Source: Ephydatia muelleri
Taxonomy: Eukaryota; Porifera; Demospongiae; Spongillida; Spongillidae
Length of the DNA: 64,000 bases
Assembly (NCBI GenBank): GCA_013339895.1
Contig: JABACO010000011.1
Span: 2,123,746-2,187,745, forward strand
Direction: 5' to 3'
Made by a program: the position numbers and the translations under genes. Under the pieces are notes generated by a model. It was given only the letters and a program-made list of their open reading frames with translations, did not search any database and had not been told where the DNA came from. Positions within the stretch are counted from its first letter, which is position 1. Each line of letters starts with the position of its first letter. Shown here piece after piece: positions 37,322 to 50,400 of this stretch.

Positions 37322-40249
37322 TCATGTATTAAGTTCACTTAAGTTAAGGTCACCAGCAATGTAATCTGCTAACAGCCCATATACTGTCATTGTAACGTTC
37401 TCCCCATCTTCTTCATCTTCATCTGATTTCCAGTAGAATACAATGACTTTAGGAACTTTTGACTTTTTTAAAGGTTTCACACTTACTACATGTCCATTAT
37501 AGAGTACATTCTTCTCGTTCACATACCAAAGGTGTTCGAAGTAGAGACCAAGTATGGAGGATGTATCTGACAAAACTTTTAATATAATACTTACTTGATG
37601 AGGTGAAAGTTCAGGAAACTCATTCAGCAAGTTATGCTCCATCTCTACAACACAGCGTAACTTTTTTTCAATGCTTCTCCTGAAGGTATCTTCCTTCTTT
37701 TGATTTTTCACTTTTTGTCGTTGCTCTTGCAGTCTTGCAATGTTTTTCTCATGCACTTGGAATGCATATCGTACTTTTTTACTCTGTTTTATACAAAATG
37801 TTACCATCCTATGTTGTTCTTCCAGTGGAAGAGAACACAACCATAGCAGTGTTTTGTTTAACTTACTTTTAACTTTACTATCTAAAAATCCCACCTTCAT
37901 ACTTGTTGCTTTCCTAAAAAGGTAATATGCGAGTCCAAGTGTGTGTTCAGCGAACCTGTTATGAACAGGTGCAGAAAGTGTTTGCCGAGCTATTGATGGA
38001 TCAAGGTGTGCCAAACTTCCTTCATAATATTCATATAGTTGTTTTTGTATCACATCTACTATTCCTCCAATTAGCAAACACAGCATACAATGTAATTCTT
38101 TCTTTTCCAACTCTTCAATTTCAGCGGTTTGTAGTTTTTTCAATACTGCGTCAGAGTCTGGACTCAACGGTACGCCAAATGTATCTGTTTTTACTTGCAA
38201 AGCTAGTAAAGGGGATTCCTTTAAGGCATTCAAATTCTGTAGACAAGTCTTAATAAACGTACTGCTTTCAAGGTTTGTTATTGCTTGATTTGTATACAAC
38301 TGATGCATCCAAGGTCCAGTGACCAATTTCCCGATCAGCCCAAGTGCTCTTAACTGTAGTAGAATCTTATTGTTTCTTAAATCTTTTATTAATGCTGTCC
38401 TTAAAGTAGTTTTGCTATTGCACACATTTTCTAAATACATCAAAAGCTTTTCCTGTAAATAATACAACACACCAGCTTGATGAAACATTGCACAGAAACG
38501 ATTCCCAACATAACGAACTATAATACTTGACTTTATATTATTCTGTCTCAAAAATACTGTTTAAATCTCATTTTATTCATCGCTATAATAAAATTTACAG
38601 CACAGCACTCCCTGCCAAAGGTATCACTTGTTATGCTATTGTCGTTATCATATGTGCGCAATACATTGCTGCTTTTCTTTGCTATGCCATCCAGAGGGTG
38701 AATGTTGCACTTAAGTTCCAATAATTCAATTTCTAATTTGTCCTGTAAACTTTGCACAACACAGTGATTAACAGCACTATCACATAAGGTATTCTTTAAA
38801 TTATTATTGTTGACTTGGTGTGAACATAATCTAAACTGTGAAAGCAGCATACATAGTAACAATATTATGAATTGATTCACAAATATGTGATGTATAGTCA
38901 TCTGTGGTACCACCTGCAATTGTTTTTAAACTTAACACGTATGATTTAGGAGGTGATGCTGCAACACCTATGTGTATTTCATTAACATGGTCTCCATTAA
39001 CTGTAGTTGAATCCCAGGAAAGTGTAATATCTTTGTAATTATTCATTATTTCTCCTACTTGTAAGTCACTTAATACTCCTAATTCATATGCACAGCAATT
39101 AACTGTGGATGGGTTTGGGAGGCTAGTTATCTTTACACCTGCCAGCTCTCTTAAAACCCCTTCAATAACTGGACTTATATTATATATTGGCACATGGTAC
39201 TCTAAACAGCAATAGACAGCTTTACGACAAGCAATATTATATGTTTTATCATCGCTTTTAGCGTTAATGCATTTTAAAGATTCTTCCTCACGAACCCACT
39301 CCTCCAAATTGCATTGAAGCATATCATTTTCAATTTTCATTAGGCGAATTTTTTCGTTTAATTTTCCTTCTTCCATTTCTGCTCATGTATCTTATAGGAG
39401 ATTTTTGATTTGTAGTACTTATATCTTATTGCAACAAGTGATCGTTTTAGCTGTCTTGATTCGCTTCCTTGACCTTGTTTTAATGAGAGGTTTTCCAGTT
39501 TCAACTTGTTAATCTTTGAATTGTTTGTATTAATTGTTCTTTTAGCACTTAGCAATTTAGAACGTAGTGTATCTTCAATGTTGGACTTCCTTCTTAATGC
39601 TTTTTGAAGATACTAGTTTTTCATTTTGACACTTGGAAACAATCGAAGCTTTACTTTGAGAACATTATTTGATGCAATCAACTTCCTTAAAGAAGTTTTT
39701 ATTTCCCCATATTTAGTGCAGCCAGATGTAGAATTCAATGTTATGGAGCCAGAACTGCCACTTTGGCTAGTGTGCATGACAATACTAGCTGATGCGTGTG
39801 GATTTTGCTTCTTTGTCACTGATTCATTTAAAGGTAAATCAAATTTCAGTTTCAGAAAACAAACAACATCTTCCCAGGCTCTATCAAGATGCTTCTTCAT
39901 GTCATTGATAGTTTGAAGCACACGCTTAATGGAGGCACACAATGCATTAATGTTCACATCTTGTCTTGGTGCTAGTTTTGCCACTATCCTCGCTATTACT
40001 ACAGGTTTGGCATTTTTTAGGTTGGAGTTGATGTACAACACCATTTGTTACATCCGGAGCTAGAAGGGATCCATCCTCACTCACATCCTTTTTATAACCA
40101 TTAATGAGCATTCTGAGATCAGCAACTGTCTTCATTCTAAATAGCGAAAAGCAATGATTGCGTGCATACATGTACGTGTGTGATATGAAGTAATTAAACA
40201 TGAATACTTGGCTTGAAAAGAACAGTACGTGGGCATCATCGTATTGCAA
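37322..40249 (-). pseudogene. DNA-transposon protein of unclassified metazoan family, broken
   Basis: Collinear pieces on the minus strand: 40249-39947 (MKTVADLRMLINGY), 40044-39613, 39555-39358 (coiled-coil-like, Lys/Leu rich), 39376-38831, 38919-38548 and 38551-37322, the last an uninterrupted 409-codon ORF. The middle piece reads LSWDSTTVNGDHVNEIHIG, then CNIHPLDGIA; such D/H-containing strands suggest an RNase-H-like transposase fold, as in a large animal transposon family I remember from fish and corals. The C-terminal ORF has GNRFCAMF, LGLIGKLVTGPWM, a basic coiled coil and an acidic DEDEEDGE tail. At least four frameshifts or stops (near 39990, 39612, 39365, 38860, 38550) make it inactive, though the last ORF is strikingly long. 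A more decayed relative is at 3.6-4.95 kb. Confidence 0.6.
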
Positions 40250-42280
40250 TGTTACAGCAATAGAAATATAGTGATTAGTTCACTCTTGAACGAAATTTTA
40301 TTTACAACGTAGTTAATTGAAGATTGGGGTGTGCAATAAATAGGGTAGTCAGAAAGAACGTTATTGAACCGAATTTGAATGAGCTCATGCATTTTAGACA
40401 GAGAATCCAGGTTATCCAACTTAGTTCAAACACAAAGATACATTAGTACAAGGATTTGTGCTCTTTTTTCATGCATGCCAACATAAAACGCCTGGGTAGT
40501 TAAAGCACCCTTTGGGCATCATGCAAATGGCCTCATACTTTGTAGTATAATGATTCAGTGCCTAACTTAAATAAAAAAACATACCATGTGATAGTTGGTT
40601 AACAATCGGAGTCAAGATTCGTTCCCCAAAAAATGCTACGAATTCAATGTGTCGAATAAAAAAAGAACAAGAACCAGCTCGAAATTAGACGATAGTGTCT
40701 CATTCTACAACTAATCGGGTCACTAAATCTAGCCATGCAGTCGGACTAACCTCGCAGGTGATTGAGCAACTTTCTTCTCTTCGCGATACACTTTTTCAAT
40801 GTTACGAAATACGCGTCCAATTTTTGACGTAGTTTTAGATCATCGATTTTCGGACCCAATTACGCGATTTGTCACAGTACCTAACTGAAGTCGAGATTTG
40901 TTCGTACATGCATATGGCATGAGAGACATGTTGATATTCGGTAAACTCTCCGACTACACTGACACTGTCACAACAGCGAGGGCTCGGAATATAACATGCA
41001 CAGTGTGCAGGGGGAACCGATCGAGACTCGGAAAGGAGTAACATGTAGACGAAGCCATATCAGTTTTGATCCATGTGATGAAGCCATATTTGATTCATAC
41101 CGCATATAATGTGTTCTAATTAAACTAAGCTTAGCCTGACATTTATATTGTGCTGAATCCAGGCTTGATTGGAATATACCAATTCTGCATGCCCACGGTA
41201 AGCCAAGAACGCATAGTTAATTTAGTGTCATACAGAATGTGAAACAACTAAGCGATAAATTGTATAGCTTCGCGATGGAGGTGGGGTCGCATGTGTTAAA
41301 ATTATCTTTTTAGCGTATTTTATGGCGTGACATAGCATCTGCTAGGAAAGAAACTGTGAATTGCAAAAGTATTGGGCTGCGAGTAAACTACTTACTGCTC
41401 GTCTTAGTCGGTGGTTTTGCGAAGTACAAGTATGTCAAGGTAGTTTAGGTAGCTCAAACCCTCAACTTTTTGATGTCTGTGTACATGTATTTACAATGGG
41501 TTCGGACAAGTAAAAACGCCAACTGGGCTAATTAATTAATTTGGATTGCTATTTGTGGTTGCAGGATCCATACTCATGGTTGTATAGGATCTCCTTTTTA
41601 TCCTTGACAACCTGACGTACAGATCTTCAAGGAGCAAAGTAACGTAACCATCTACACTGTGACACTCCTCCACTCCTTGTGACCATCCAACTGGTTTTAT
41701 ACATAATTACTGGACCATCGATCAGGCTCAATCTCTTGAAAACTGACCCTTGGGTTCCTCAACTCAATTCTTTCCCCCTACTCTGTCCAGCATCAGTTTC
41801 TATTGCCTCCTGTGCCTCCATCATCTCCTGAATAGCATCTTGTGGAAGGGGTATCAGATGCACCAATGATCAGCTCTTTCATCCACCTTATTTAATTTAT
41901 GTCAACTGTTTGTGTATTCTCTGTTGCACAGAATCTCAGGTTCCGTTACTCCTGGTGCTGGGAGTTGGCTCTTGCAGTGTCCTCAACACACTTTCTTCAC
42001 TGGAATTGAGTAGTGATGAGATTTCCTGTGAATGTTTTGGTAGCGAAAATCATGTGGCACCTGTTCTTTCAGTAATCCCCCAGTGGGGAGGTGTTCACAA
42101 GATCTGGGAGCTGCTCTTTTATCAATGTCTTTTTCACACTCTGTAAGTATGGTAGCTGTGCCTAATGCTGTGGTTACAATCAAAGTGGTTCCTCTGCCTG
42201 ATGTTCCATTTCCTTGATAACTGACCTGTCTGGGACTTTGGGAGCACACTCCTGTTCAATTACTGGCAACATGGTTAGTA
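40250..42280. other. Gene-poor stretch
   Basis: No coding region or repeat I can support. The part after 41600 may belong to the Gypsy relic that follows (its downstream pol region), but the translation is too decayed to align. Confidence 0.4.
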
Positions 42281-43580
42281 GCTTTTGACTCATTAACAGC
42301 AACGATGCACCCTTAGGGAAGCTCCTCCAAGTTCTTGGTGCTCAATTAGGGTACCAGGGGTTTGGTCTGTTTATAAATGAAACCTTAACCTCAGCAGACA
42401 GTCTGAAAACTGTTCCCATACCAAAGTTAGCGCTAGCACCTCTTTTTCAATTTCTGCATATCGCTGCTCTGTAGGGGTCATGACTCTTTAGATGTAACAT
42501 TTTTTTGTTCGTACACCACCCAGGCCACATAAGGATGCATCTGCTGATACAAGTGTAGGGAGGTTGGGATCATATAGAGCTAACAATGGTGGAGTACTAA
42601 GCAGTGTTTTTATTTCCTGAAAAGCTCTTTGCTTGTCTATTTCCATACCCACAGAATATATATTTTTTTGTGCCGAGTAGGTTTCAGAGAGGTTGGTTTT
42701 CTGGGCAATGTAAGGTGAGAATTTACTCGACTGTTTAACTGTCCCACAAAACTCTGACTTCTTTTGGCTCTAGAAATAGAGTATAATGCCTGATCCTTTA
42801 AGAGCCATGATGGATCTCCTTATTGCTCACTAGAAATTGTATCTCATCTTTGAAAATTCACACTTGCTCCTAGTCCAGCCAAGAGTATACATTGTAGACT
42901 CTATCTAATCTTCTGTCATGCTCTACTTGTACTTTGCAACAGACCAATGTGCTCTGATTATCTTTCTGTACCAGGTGTGTGTCCCTGTGCTTTCCTTGGC
43001 CGTTCATCTCTGTCTTCAGGTTGAGCTGTTGAACAGACCAATAGCCCTTCATGTTCCTGCTCCTCCATTTGAACTTCACTTCGCAATAGAACTTGCTGCA
43101 TCTTATCTGACTGATGAACCATAATTGTCACTTCCTTTTTAAATGTCAAATCTGGGTCCAACTCTAGGTTTCTGAAAAAGACATGTTCCTCAGTCCAACA
43201 ACATTTCTGTTCCTAACCAGTTCATCGCATAAACAAGTGTACTCACAATGCTTAGTGAGGTGTTCACACTGGTAATAAATCGTCTACCAAATCACCATCC
43301 TCCTGCTGAATTTGGCCTGCTCAAAAATTACTTTCCAACATAGGAGTCAAAATTCTGTTTAACCACGTTGTAATTCTTGTCCATCTCGCTTTAAGTTGAA
43401 CATATACGTGTATAGGATGAAGTCCCCTCACATTGTGTAGAGCAGCAGCTTCTCTTCATTCCTTGTGTCTAGCTCAGTCGCAAGCCCAAACTGCCTGATC
43501 CATTTCTGCCACTCTTCTGGTTTGTTGAATGTGAAGCATTCTGGAGTGGGATACCTGACTGGTTGCCATCCCATGGATGT
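42280..43580 (-). pseudogene. Gypsy retroelement relic with gag and RNase H pieces
   Basis: On the minus strand from about 43575 comes a gag-like start with FNKPEEWQKWIRQF and later FEQAKFSRR, EHLTKHCEYTCLCDELVRNR and WVQI-type positions interrupted by many stops. From about 42770 to 42400 follow the end of reverse transcriptase (SSKFSPYIAQ) and RNase H (DPNLPTLVSADASLCGLGG). Protease and most of reverse transcriptase are missing between them, so there was an internal deletion. It is from the same Mag/SURL-like group as the element at 49296-53103, but far older. No LTRs found. Confidence 0.65.
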
Positions 43581-43991
43581 GTCAGATATCTCGCGATGTT
43601 ACACTCTAAACAACTCTAATCCAAGAGCATCATGCACATCCACACTTAATAACAGTTCAGCTATACTTTTACACCTTCCACCTCGAGTCAAACACTGACT
43701 GTCAATCCTCAGGACGCATTTACGGTACTTATAGTGTATTCTGTTGTCCTTACCATCCCTTGGTTATTTTTATCCACAACCTCCTCCCTCTGCTACCTAT
43801 CTCATGGCCCCATGCAAAGGACATCCAGTCAAAGCCATCGCCATGCCAAGACATTTCGAGGACAAAGTTTACATGCTCCTAGAGCTGTTGATACACATTC
43901 TTGATCAAAAGGGCATGAGGTTTGAGGGTACAATATTCCTTCCTGCACCTGAGTTTAGCAATATTGTTCATTGGCCTGTGTGCTTATATTT

Positions 43992-44241
43992 GGGATCGTT
44001 TCCGCGAAAAGAGACCTAATGCATACATTATAAAATTTCCAGTACGCGCAATAAAAATGTTACACTTGCTTTGAAATGTATGGCTAATAAAAAATTCAGA
44101 GCCTTACAACTCCATGACAGATAATCTGATTCTCAGTGCGTAAAAGGCAATTTGTAGAGGATATTTCAGACTTCTAGAATACCAAAGAATTTGAAATCTT
44201 GAAAAAACATGCGTTAGGTCCCTTTTCATGGAAACGATCCC
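43992..44241. mobile_element. Fourth copy of the GGGATCG MITE
   Basis: Both ends are present (GGGATCGTTTCCGCGAAAAG ... GGAAACGATCCC) and the interior aligns with 12859-13130, with many substitutions and a deletion. It lies 20 kb away from the array, so the family is dispersed and not just part of the tandem unit. Confidence 0.88.
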
Positions 44242-44309
44242 CATGTTATAATGAAAATTCGAACTGTGCTTCAGTTTTGTTTTGCATCAAAGTGACTTTG
44301 TGTTTTGGT

Positions 44310-44470
44310 TCAAGGGGCGTCAAGGGGGGCTGCAGGGGTCCACTGTGTGTCAAGAAAGGGGGGGCCTGCAGGGGTTCCATTGTGTACTTTATGTTTCAAG
44401 GAGGGGGGGGGGGGGGGGCGGGCTACAAGGAGGGCACAGGGGTCCACTGCGTACTTACGTTTGGCAGGTG
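44310..44470. repeat. G-rich imperfect repeats
   Basis: Three imperfect copies of a 55-70-bp unit with GGGGTCCACTGTGT or close variants, separated by G tracts up to about 16 Gs (44402-44418). Multiple G runs could form a G-quadruplex. Short Gly-rich ORFs are artefacts. Confidence 0.75.
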
Positions 44471-45985
44471 TGTGAGCATGCTTGTTTAATGCATTTAAAA
44501 GTATAATCATCGTCTTCGATTCTTTCCCAATTGATAATCCTGATAAGTGACGGTGGTGTAGTTTTAGTGAGCACTTGCTCTATTTGTATTGTTTAAGTCT
44601 GGTATGCACTACCACCCATCTTGCTCTATGTATAATGGATAGTGTCCTAACTTTTCAGGATTGAATCAAGTAACATTATACAATAATAAAGTAGACCAAA
44701 GCCTATCTTTTACTGTCTTTTCATCATGTGAGACTTTCATGGAACCTGCAGTAGAATTGATTTGTTATTCAGATAGTGGTGGTTTGAACCATTGGCTATA
44801 GTGCTTAATCAATCACTGAGTCACTTTGCAACACTAAACAGATTCCTTTCCACAACTCGTAACACTCCATTCCAGTGTATGGTCTTAAGACATCACTTTT
44901 CAAGTTTATAGTATACGATGTTCGATTTTTGATCATGTCTTTTAGGTTTCAGGAAGTATTGTACTGTTTAAATGCACTGCTGATATGTTTATCATTGAGT
45001 CTCGGTGATATCCACAAGAACCAGTGAGTGGGAATGAAATACAATAGTGTTTTGTTCAGGCAGCGTGATGTCACCTTCTTTTGCGAAGCTTATTTAGATA
45101 CCTAACTCCAAAAGGTATACATGCACTCAAGTATCATTCCAAATGCACAATTGTGTTTGCCATTTTACCTACATTCAGAAATATTCTTTTTTATCCTGTT
45201 GCATTGCAAAGTGTGTAGTTTGAAATCACAGTATTTAATTTGTTGCAACTTATGGATGCCCAGACTCCCACAGAACTAAAAATGAACTAGCATTACTGAT
45301 ATAAAGCTACACACCAAAGAACAAGATGTCTTATTGTGTGTATAAAAACTCACACGTTTGTGAGGTATGAGCAATTACTCCACCTATAAGTGTGGCCTAG
45401 AGCATACGGATGTATAGTTGTGCACCCAAGTTCGATGATCGCAAGCATGCACGTTCCAAGCAGAGTGCAGTAAAACCAAGTTTAAGGCAGAGAAATGCTC
45501 ATGACCAGCTTATGTCGTAGTATTACCAAGCTTGCAATGGATACTTAGGTGCAGTGCATGTACGTTGCTAAGACAAGGATGTAAGCATATGTTTCTACAG
45601 ATGCATTCAATGAATTATCCAAACCAACACTTCGCATTTGTGCCCAATAGCATAGCAGGGCATTTAACCTTGAAAACCCCTTATATCATCCCAAACTGTT
45701 GTCGATATGGTTTCAGGTTCACATCGATATAAAAATGAGTTCGTGGGTCCAGCACTCCAGTCATAGCCTTGACTGTGGCTCAGTTGCTCACCCACCCTCC
45801 ACCCTCTTACGACACTCCCTCTTCCTCTCTCTATTTATGCATTCAATTTGTACATACATGCATGCTATTTTGATCCATGGTGGGTGACACTCTCCAGGCT
45901 TCTACTTGGGAAATCTGCCTAAATCTAGATTTAATCTAAAAAATCCAAGAATAAAAATATCTTGCAAAAAGTCCAATTAGCACCA
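44471..45985. other. Gene-less spacer
   Basis: AT-rich; no supported gene, RNA or repeat. Confidence 0.4.
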
Positions 45986-45989
45986 AAAC

Positions 45990-46680
45990 AGCTACTTAAA
46001 AGCTACCTAAGTCTCTACAAAGTTTCTCGCATGAGTTACGAGATGATTCATTGAAGGCCAACATTACAGGCAATTCAACAGCATCTTCCAGGGTCTGTTT
46101 GTGTCAGTCGGTAAGTATATTGCGAAGGTGAGAGAAAGCCCTTTCTACACAAGCTGAACTCGGCTGCACCAACATGATACGAAATGCTAAACATATGAAA
46201 TTTGGTAAAACTGATCGGTTTTGATGCCACCACTACATAAGGTCAATGTCTGTAGGCTGTGGCTTCACTAAAAAGCTGCTTCTTTTCATCATCATTTAGA
46301 AACATGTATTTGTTGCGCATCTTGGGCATTGTACACTGCATAGGATCTGGCGTGCACTTTTGAAGAAATCCACAGCCTCTTTCAGATCTCCTCGAGTGTG
46401 AAACACAAAGACGCTGTCTTGGCAGGCTTGCACGATAGGCGGAAAACCATCTACAACACTTGCAAACTCAATGTGCATTGTGGTCATGCATCTGCAGTGC
46501 TGGAGAAGCAGAGGCTACACAAACTCCATCTTGAACAAATGTGTGAAGAAACTCTGACACACAGTGGGCCAGTTTGTAAATAGCTAATGGCAAATCAGTT
46601 TCAAACTTACAATACCACTTTGGCTTGTTCGCGTAGTTTGTTCTTTCACAATTATTGAAGTTACTGTACAAAATCTGTTC
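45990..46680 (-). pseudogene. hAT transposase C-terminal relic
   Basis: Minus strand near 46185-46060 reads LVQPSSACVERAFSHLRNI and then KQTLEDAVELPVMLAFNE, the typical hAT dimerisation-region signature (usually QPSSAxxERVFSxL). Upstream pieces (46487-46296, 46671-46468) continue in other frames. Stops and frameshifts throughout. No terminal repeats were identified. Confidence 0.65.
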
Positions 46681-47434
46681 TAATAATCTGTTTGCACCGC
46701 AAAATAGCAGGCAACACTATTAAATTATTAATTAAATTCAAAGTTAAATTCTACAAATATTGCATTAAACTATCCGGATTTAGGTGGATGGGCCAAGCCT
46801 CTACCCTGGGACAGCCAACAAACCATGATCAGCATCTCGGTTTGGGACACAGGCCAACCCAATGGTGACCAGCGTCACCCATTGGTCCCTGTAGGCTCAG
46901 CGGTTACGAGGCACAGCTGCTATATGCCTGACTGTGGCAGGCCAAACTCAGCCCGAGCCTCAGCATGCAGATAGGTAATGCTCAAGGGGTAGGTATGGAT
47001 ACTTCAGCATGTAAGAGCAGTTGGATGGCATTTTAAGCGTTAATTATTTGGAATGTTTGTTGTACATGTGCGATCAGGAATGCCATATTAGTCATTTATC
47101 ATGAACCCTATGTACATGTACCTTACAAAAAGAAAGTGACCACAATAACATTGGAATGGCAAGGATATCATAGTTAAAGAAAGTGTGCTTTGTATTTTTC
47201 GATATAACTCTCCTAAAAGGTAATAAATTAATTTCACTGTATCTTGAATGTTCCTGTTTCTTGCTTTTGCACCACAGACCTTTGTATTCAAATATCCACA
47301 CTCAAAGATAAAAAGCATTTGTTATACTGTATTTTTGAATTCGCTTTGAAGTACAACTGAGTTTATGATAGATGTACCCATACTGATACCCCTCAGAGGC
47401 ACATACACAACGGCCAAAAGAGCTATTGACTACC
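46681..47434. other. Flank upstream of the DOMON gene
   Basis: Includes a GC-richer block (46790-46970) of unknown nature. No TATA box or other promoter element could be supported before 47435; an untranslated upstream exon is possible. Confidence 0.4.
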
Positions 47435-50400
47435 ATGAGGATCACAATCAAGTTTCTGTTTGTTGTCCTGGATTTTGTGTGCTTTACGCAAGCAGTGAGA
47501 TGCCCACCAAAGCCTGTGAGACCATAATGCTCTTTGTCACTGTGTGTTTTAAATGTGAAATCAAGTACATTTTAGGATGCAGATATACACCAGTTTAGTG
47601 CGGCGCTTCCAAGTGGCTGTCGAGGGGTTAATTGCAACTTCTACCTTGGTATTGCATTGAATAAGGATAGTCCTGACTACCTCGATTTTTGGATGGAGGG
47701 AAATGCTCTGGGATACATTGCTGTCGGTCTTTCTCCTACTGGATATATGGTTGAGTACCCATAATTGTGTAATAAATTACAGCTACAAGTCTTTGTCCCA
47801 CAAGGATAACTCTGATGTACTTATGTGCGGTATAGACTCGGCTACCAGCAGTATTGGCATAGTGGATGCCTACAATGCAGCCGGATATATTAGTGTGCGC
47901 GACACTACCCAGGTAAAAGAATGGTGCATGTCTATGTGCTAAATGTCTGAGGATTGTCATGCGTATGTGCCTGTGTTTCATCCTCGTGTCATTCTGGAAT
48001 ACCCTTTCTTCTTCCCCTTCCTATCGTCAGAATTTGTGCTATCACTCCGCAGATGTCAGAGATGGGAGGATACGTTGTAGGTACGCACGTGCTCCCTGCA
48101 TGCAACCTCAGACATGTACTGTGATTATGTAATATTATTAATGCTGTGTTATCACGTTATTATAGTAAAAAGGATAGATCTATTCATTTGGATTTTTCGA
48201 TTGAGATTGCCATCCCACGTGAATTTGCATTAATAGTTATGCAATACTCGACCATATTACATGTCTCTAAAGTGGGATTTCTCAACATGGGCTCAATGCA
48301 TTCCACTTTTTTTCAAACCTAAGTGATCTTGTAGCTTTACAACAAGTATCTCAGCATGCTTTGCTTCTTAATATGGTATATGTAGAACTCTTTGATACAG
48401 AGAATTAATGAATGTTCTTCCACAATCATCTTATGTGGAGACCATTGGTAGTAGAAGTTCCTAGTATCTTATTGTGACGTGTGCAAATGGTATGCTAAAA
48501 TCATGCAGCCAAACTTCAGAGCATCAGAATGTTTGCTTCTAAAGACTCACTTTTAAAACGTTCATTGGTGGAGGCGCTACCTCTTCCATAAGTATTACCC
48601 TAGTTTGCTCTATGCACAACTACACACCCTTGAGATTAGAGAACCAGGCACAACTACACACCCTTGAGATTAGAGAACCAGGCACAACTACACACCCTTG
48701 AGATTAGAGAACCAGGCACAACTACACACCCTTGAGATTAGAGAACCAGGCACAACTACACACCCTTGAGATTAGAGAACCAGGCACAACTACACACCCT
48801 TGAGATTAGAGAACCAGGCACAACTACACACCCTTGAGATTAGAGAACCAGGCACAACTACACACCCTTGAGATTAGAGAACCAGGCACAACTACACACC
48901 CTTGAGATTAGAGAACTAGGCACAGATTAGAGAACCAGGCACAACTACACACCCTTGAGATTAGAGAACCAGGCACAACTACACACCCTTGAGATTAGAG
49001 AACCAGGCACAACTACACACCCTTGAGATTAGAGAACCAGGCACAACTACACACCCTTGAGATTAGAGAACCTAGCACAACTACACACCCTTGAGATTAG
49101 AGAACCAGGCACAACTACACACCCTTGAGATTAGAGAACCAGGCACAACTACACACCCTTGAGATTAGAGAACCAGGCACAACTTACATGTATCACTATA
49201 AAAACTATCCACGCAGCTTTACAAGCGCTTGGTACACTGTACATGCTTCAACAGAGATTCATTAAGTTTAACATTGCCTAAAGGACAGTTGTGTCTGTGA
49301 TGTGTTCGAGTCCCAAAATAATAATGAATAGCATTCCGCGCATGCACTGTACATTACGTCAACACAAATACACTAACTATATAGCTAACTATAAGATACA
49401 AATCGTTCATGTCACAATTCCCCCTTTTGAGAGCTCTCTTGGTATCTTTCCGGTGGCTGAATCTTAGTGCCTGTCCGTAGTCGGGTAGCAATTGTACTGC
49501 GCACCCTAGGGGCCTGTTCAGTTGAGTGGTTGGCATGTCCCTTGGATGTAGATTGATTGCTGTGGTCACTGAAGGCATGTCCTGCCTCATTATCAGCATT
49601 CTGTCTTCCATCCACCCGAGGAACAAGGTGACTGCTGTTTCTCCGGACCTCTCCCGTTGGCGTTTCCACCACATATGATCTTGGAGCATTTGCTGACGCA
49701 ACGACCTGACCCTGAGAACGCTCTCCAACTGGGTTTGAAACCCATATCAGTGTCCCATCTCCATGTCAGCCCTGGACTTCACACGATGACTTCGATCATA
49801 AATCTCCTTTTGCTTTTCCTTGTATGCCCTATTCTTTTTCTTAAATACAGCCACCCTGGCATAAACCATTCCCGGATCTGTGGTACCATTGTCTGCAATT
49901 TGCGACCCATTAGAAGTTCTGCAGGACTAACCCCACACCAGGGAAGGGGCGTTGCTCTGTAGTTCAGGAGGCTCAGGTTGGGGTCATCCCCTGTGCTTAT
50001 CAGTTTCTTCACCGTCTGTATTGTGCGTTCTTTACTTTGCGGGTAATGGGGGCTGCTAGTGACTGCTGTAGGCCATATTCTTCTGCAAACGTTCTCATTT
50101 CTTGGGATGAAAACTGCGGACCATTGTCACTAACAAGCACCTTCGGAATTCCATGTCTCAAAAAGATACCCTTCAACGTCTGAATAACCTGGTTAGAAGT
50201 GGTAGTCACTAGTTTAGCAACTTCCACAAAATGGGAGAAATAATCTACCACGGCCAGATATGTGGCTGTTTTCAGTTGGAAGAGGTCTGCTGCCACCTTT
50301 TGCCAAGGAGAGTCTGGACATTTAGTCATGATCATTGGTTCTTTTCGAGGTTGACTTCTCTTGACACACTCTGGGCACCTCTTGATCATGTTCTCAATCT

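Noticed and set aside
48614-49183. CRISPR-like array of 34-bp repeats
   Set aside because: Repeats abut without unique spacers, and the genome is eukaryotic. It is a minisatellite.
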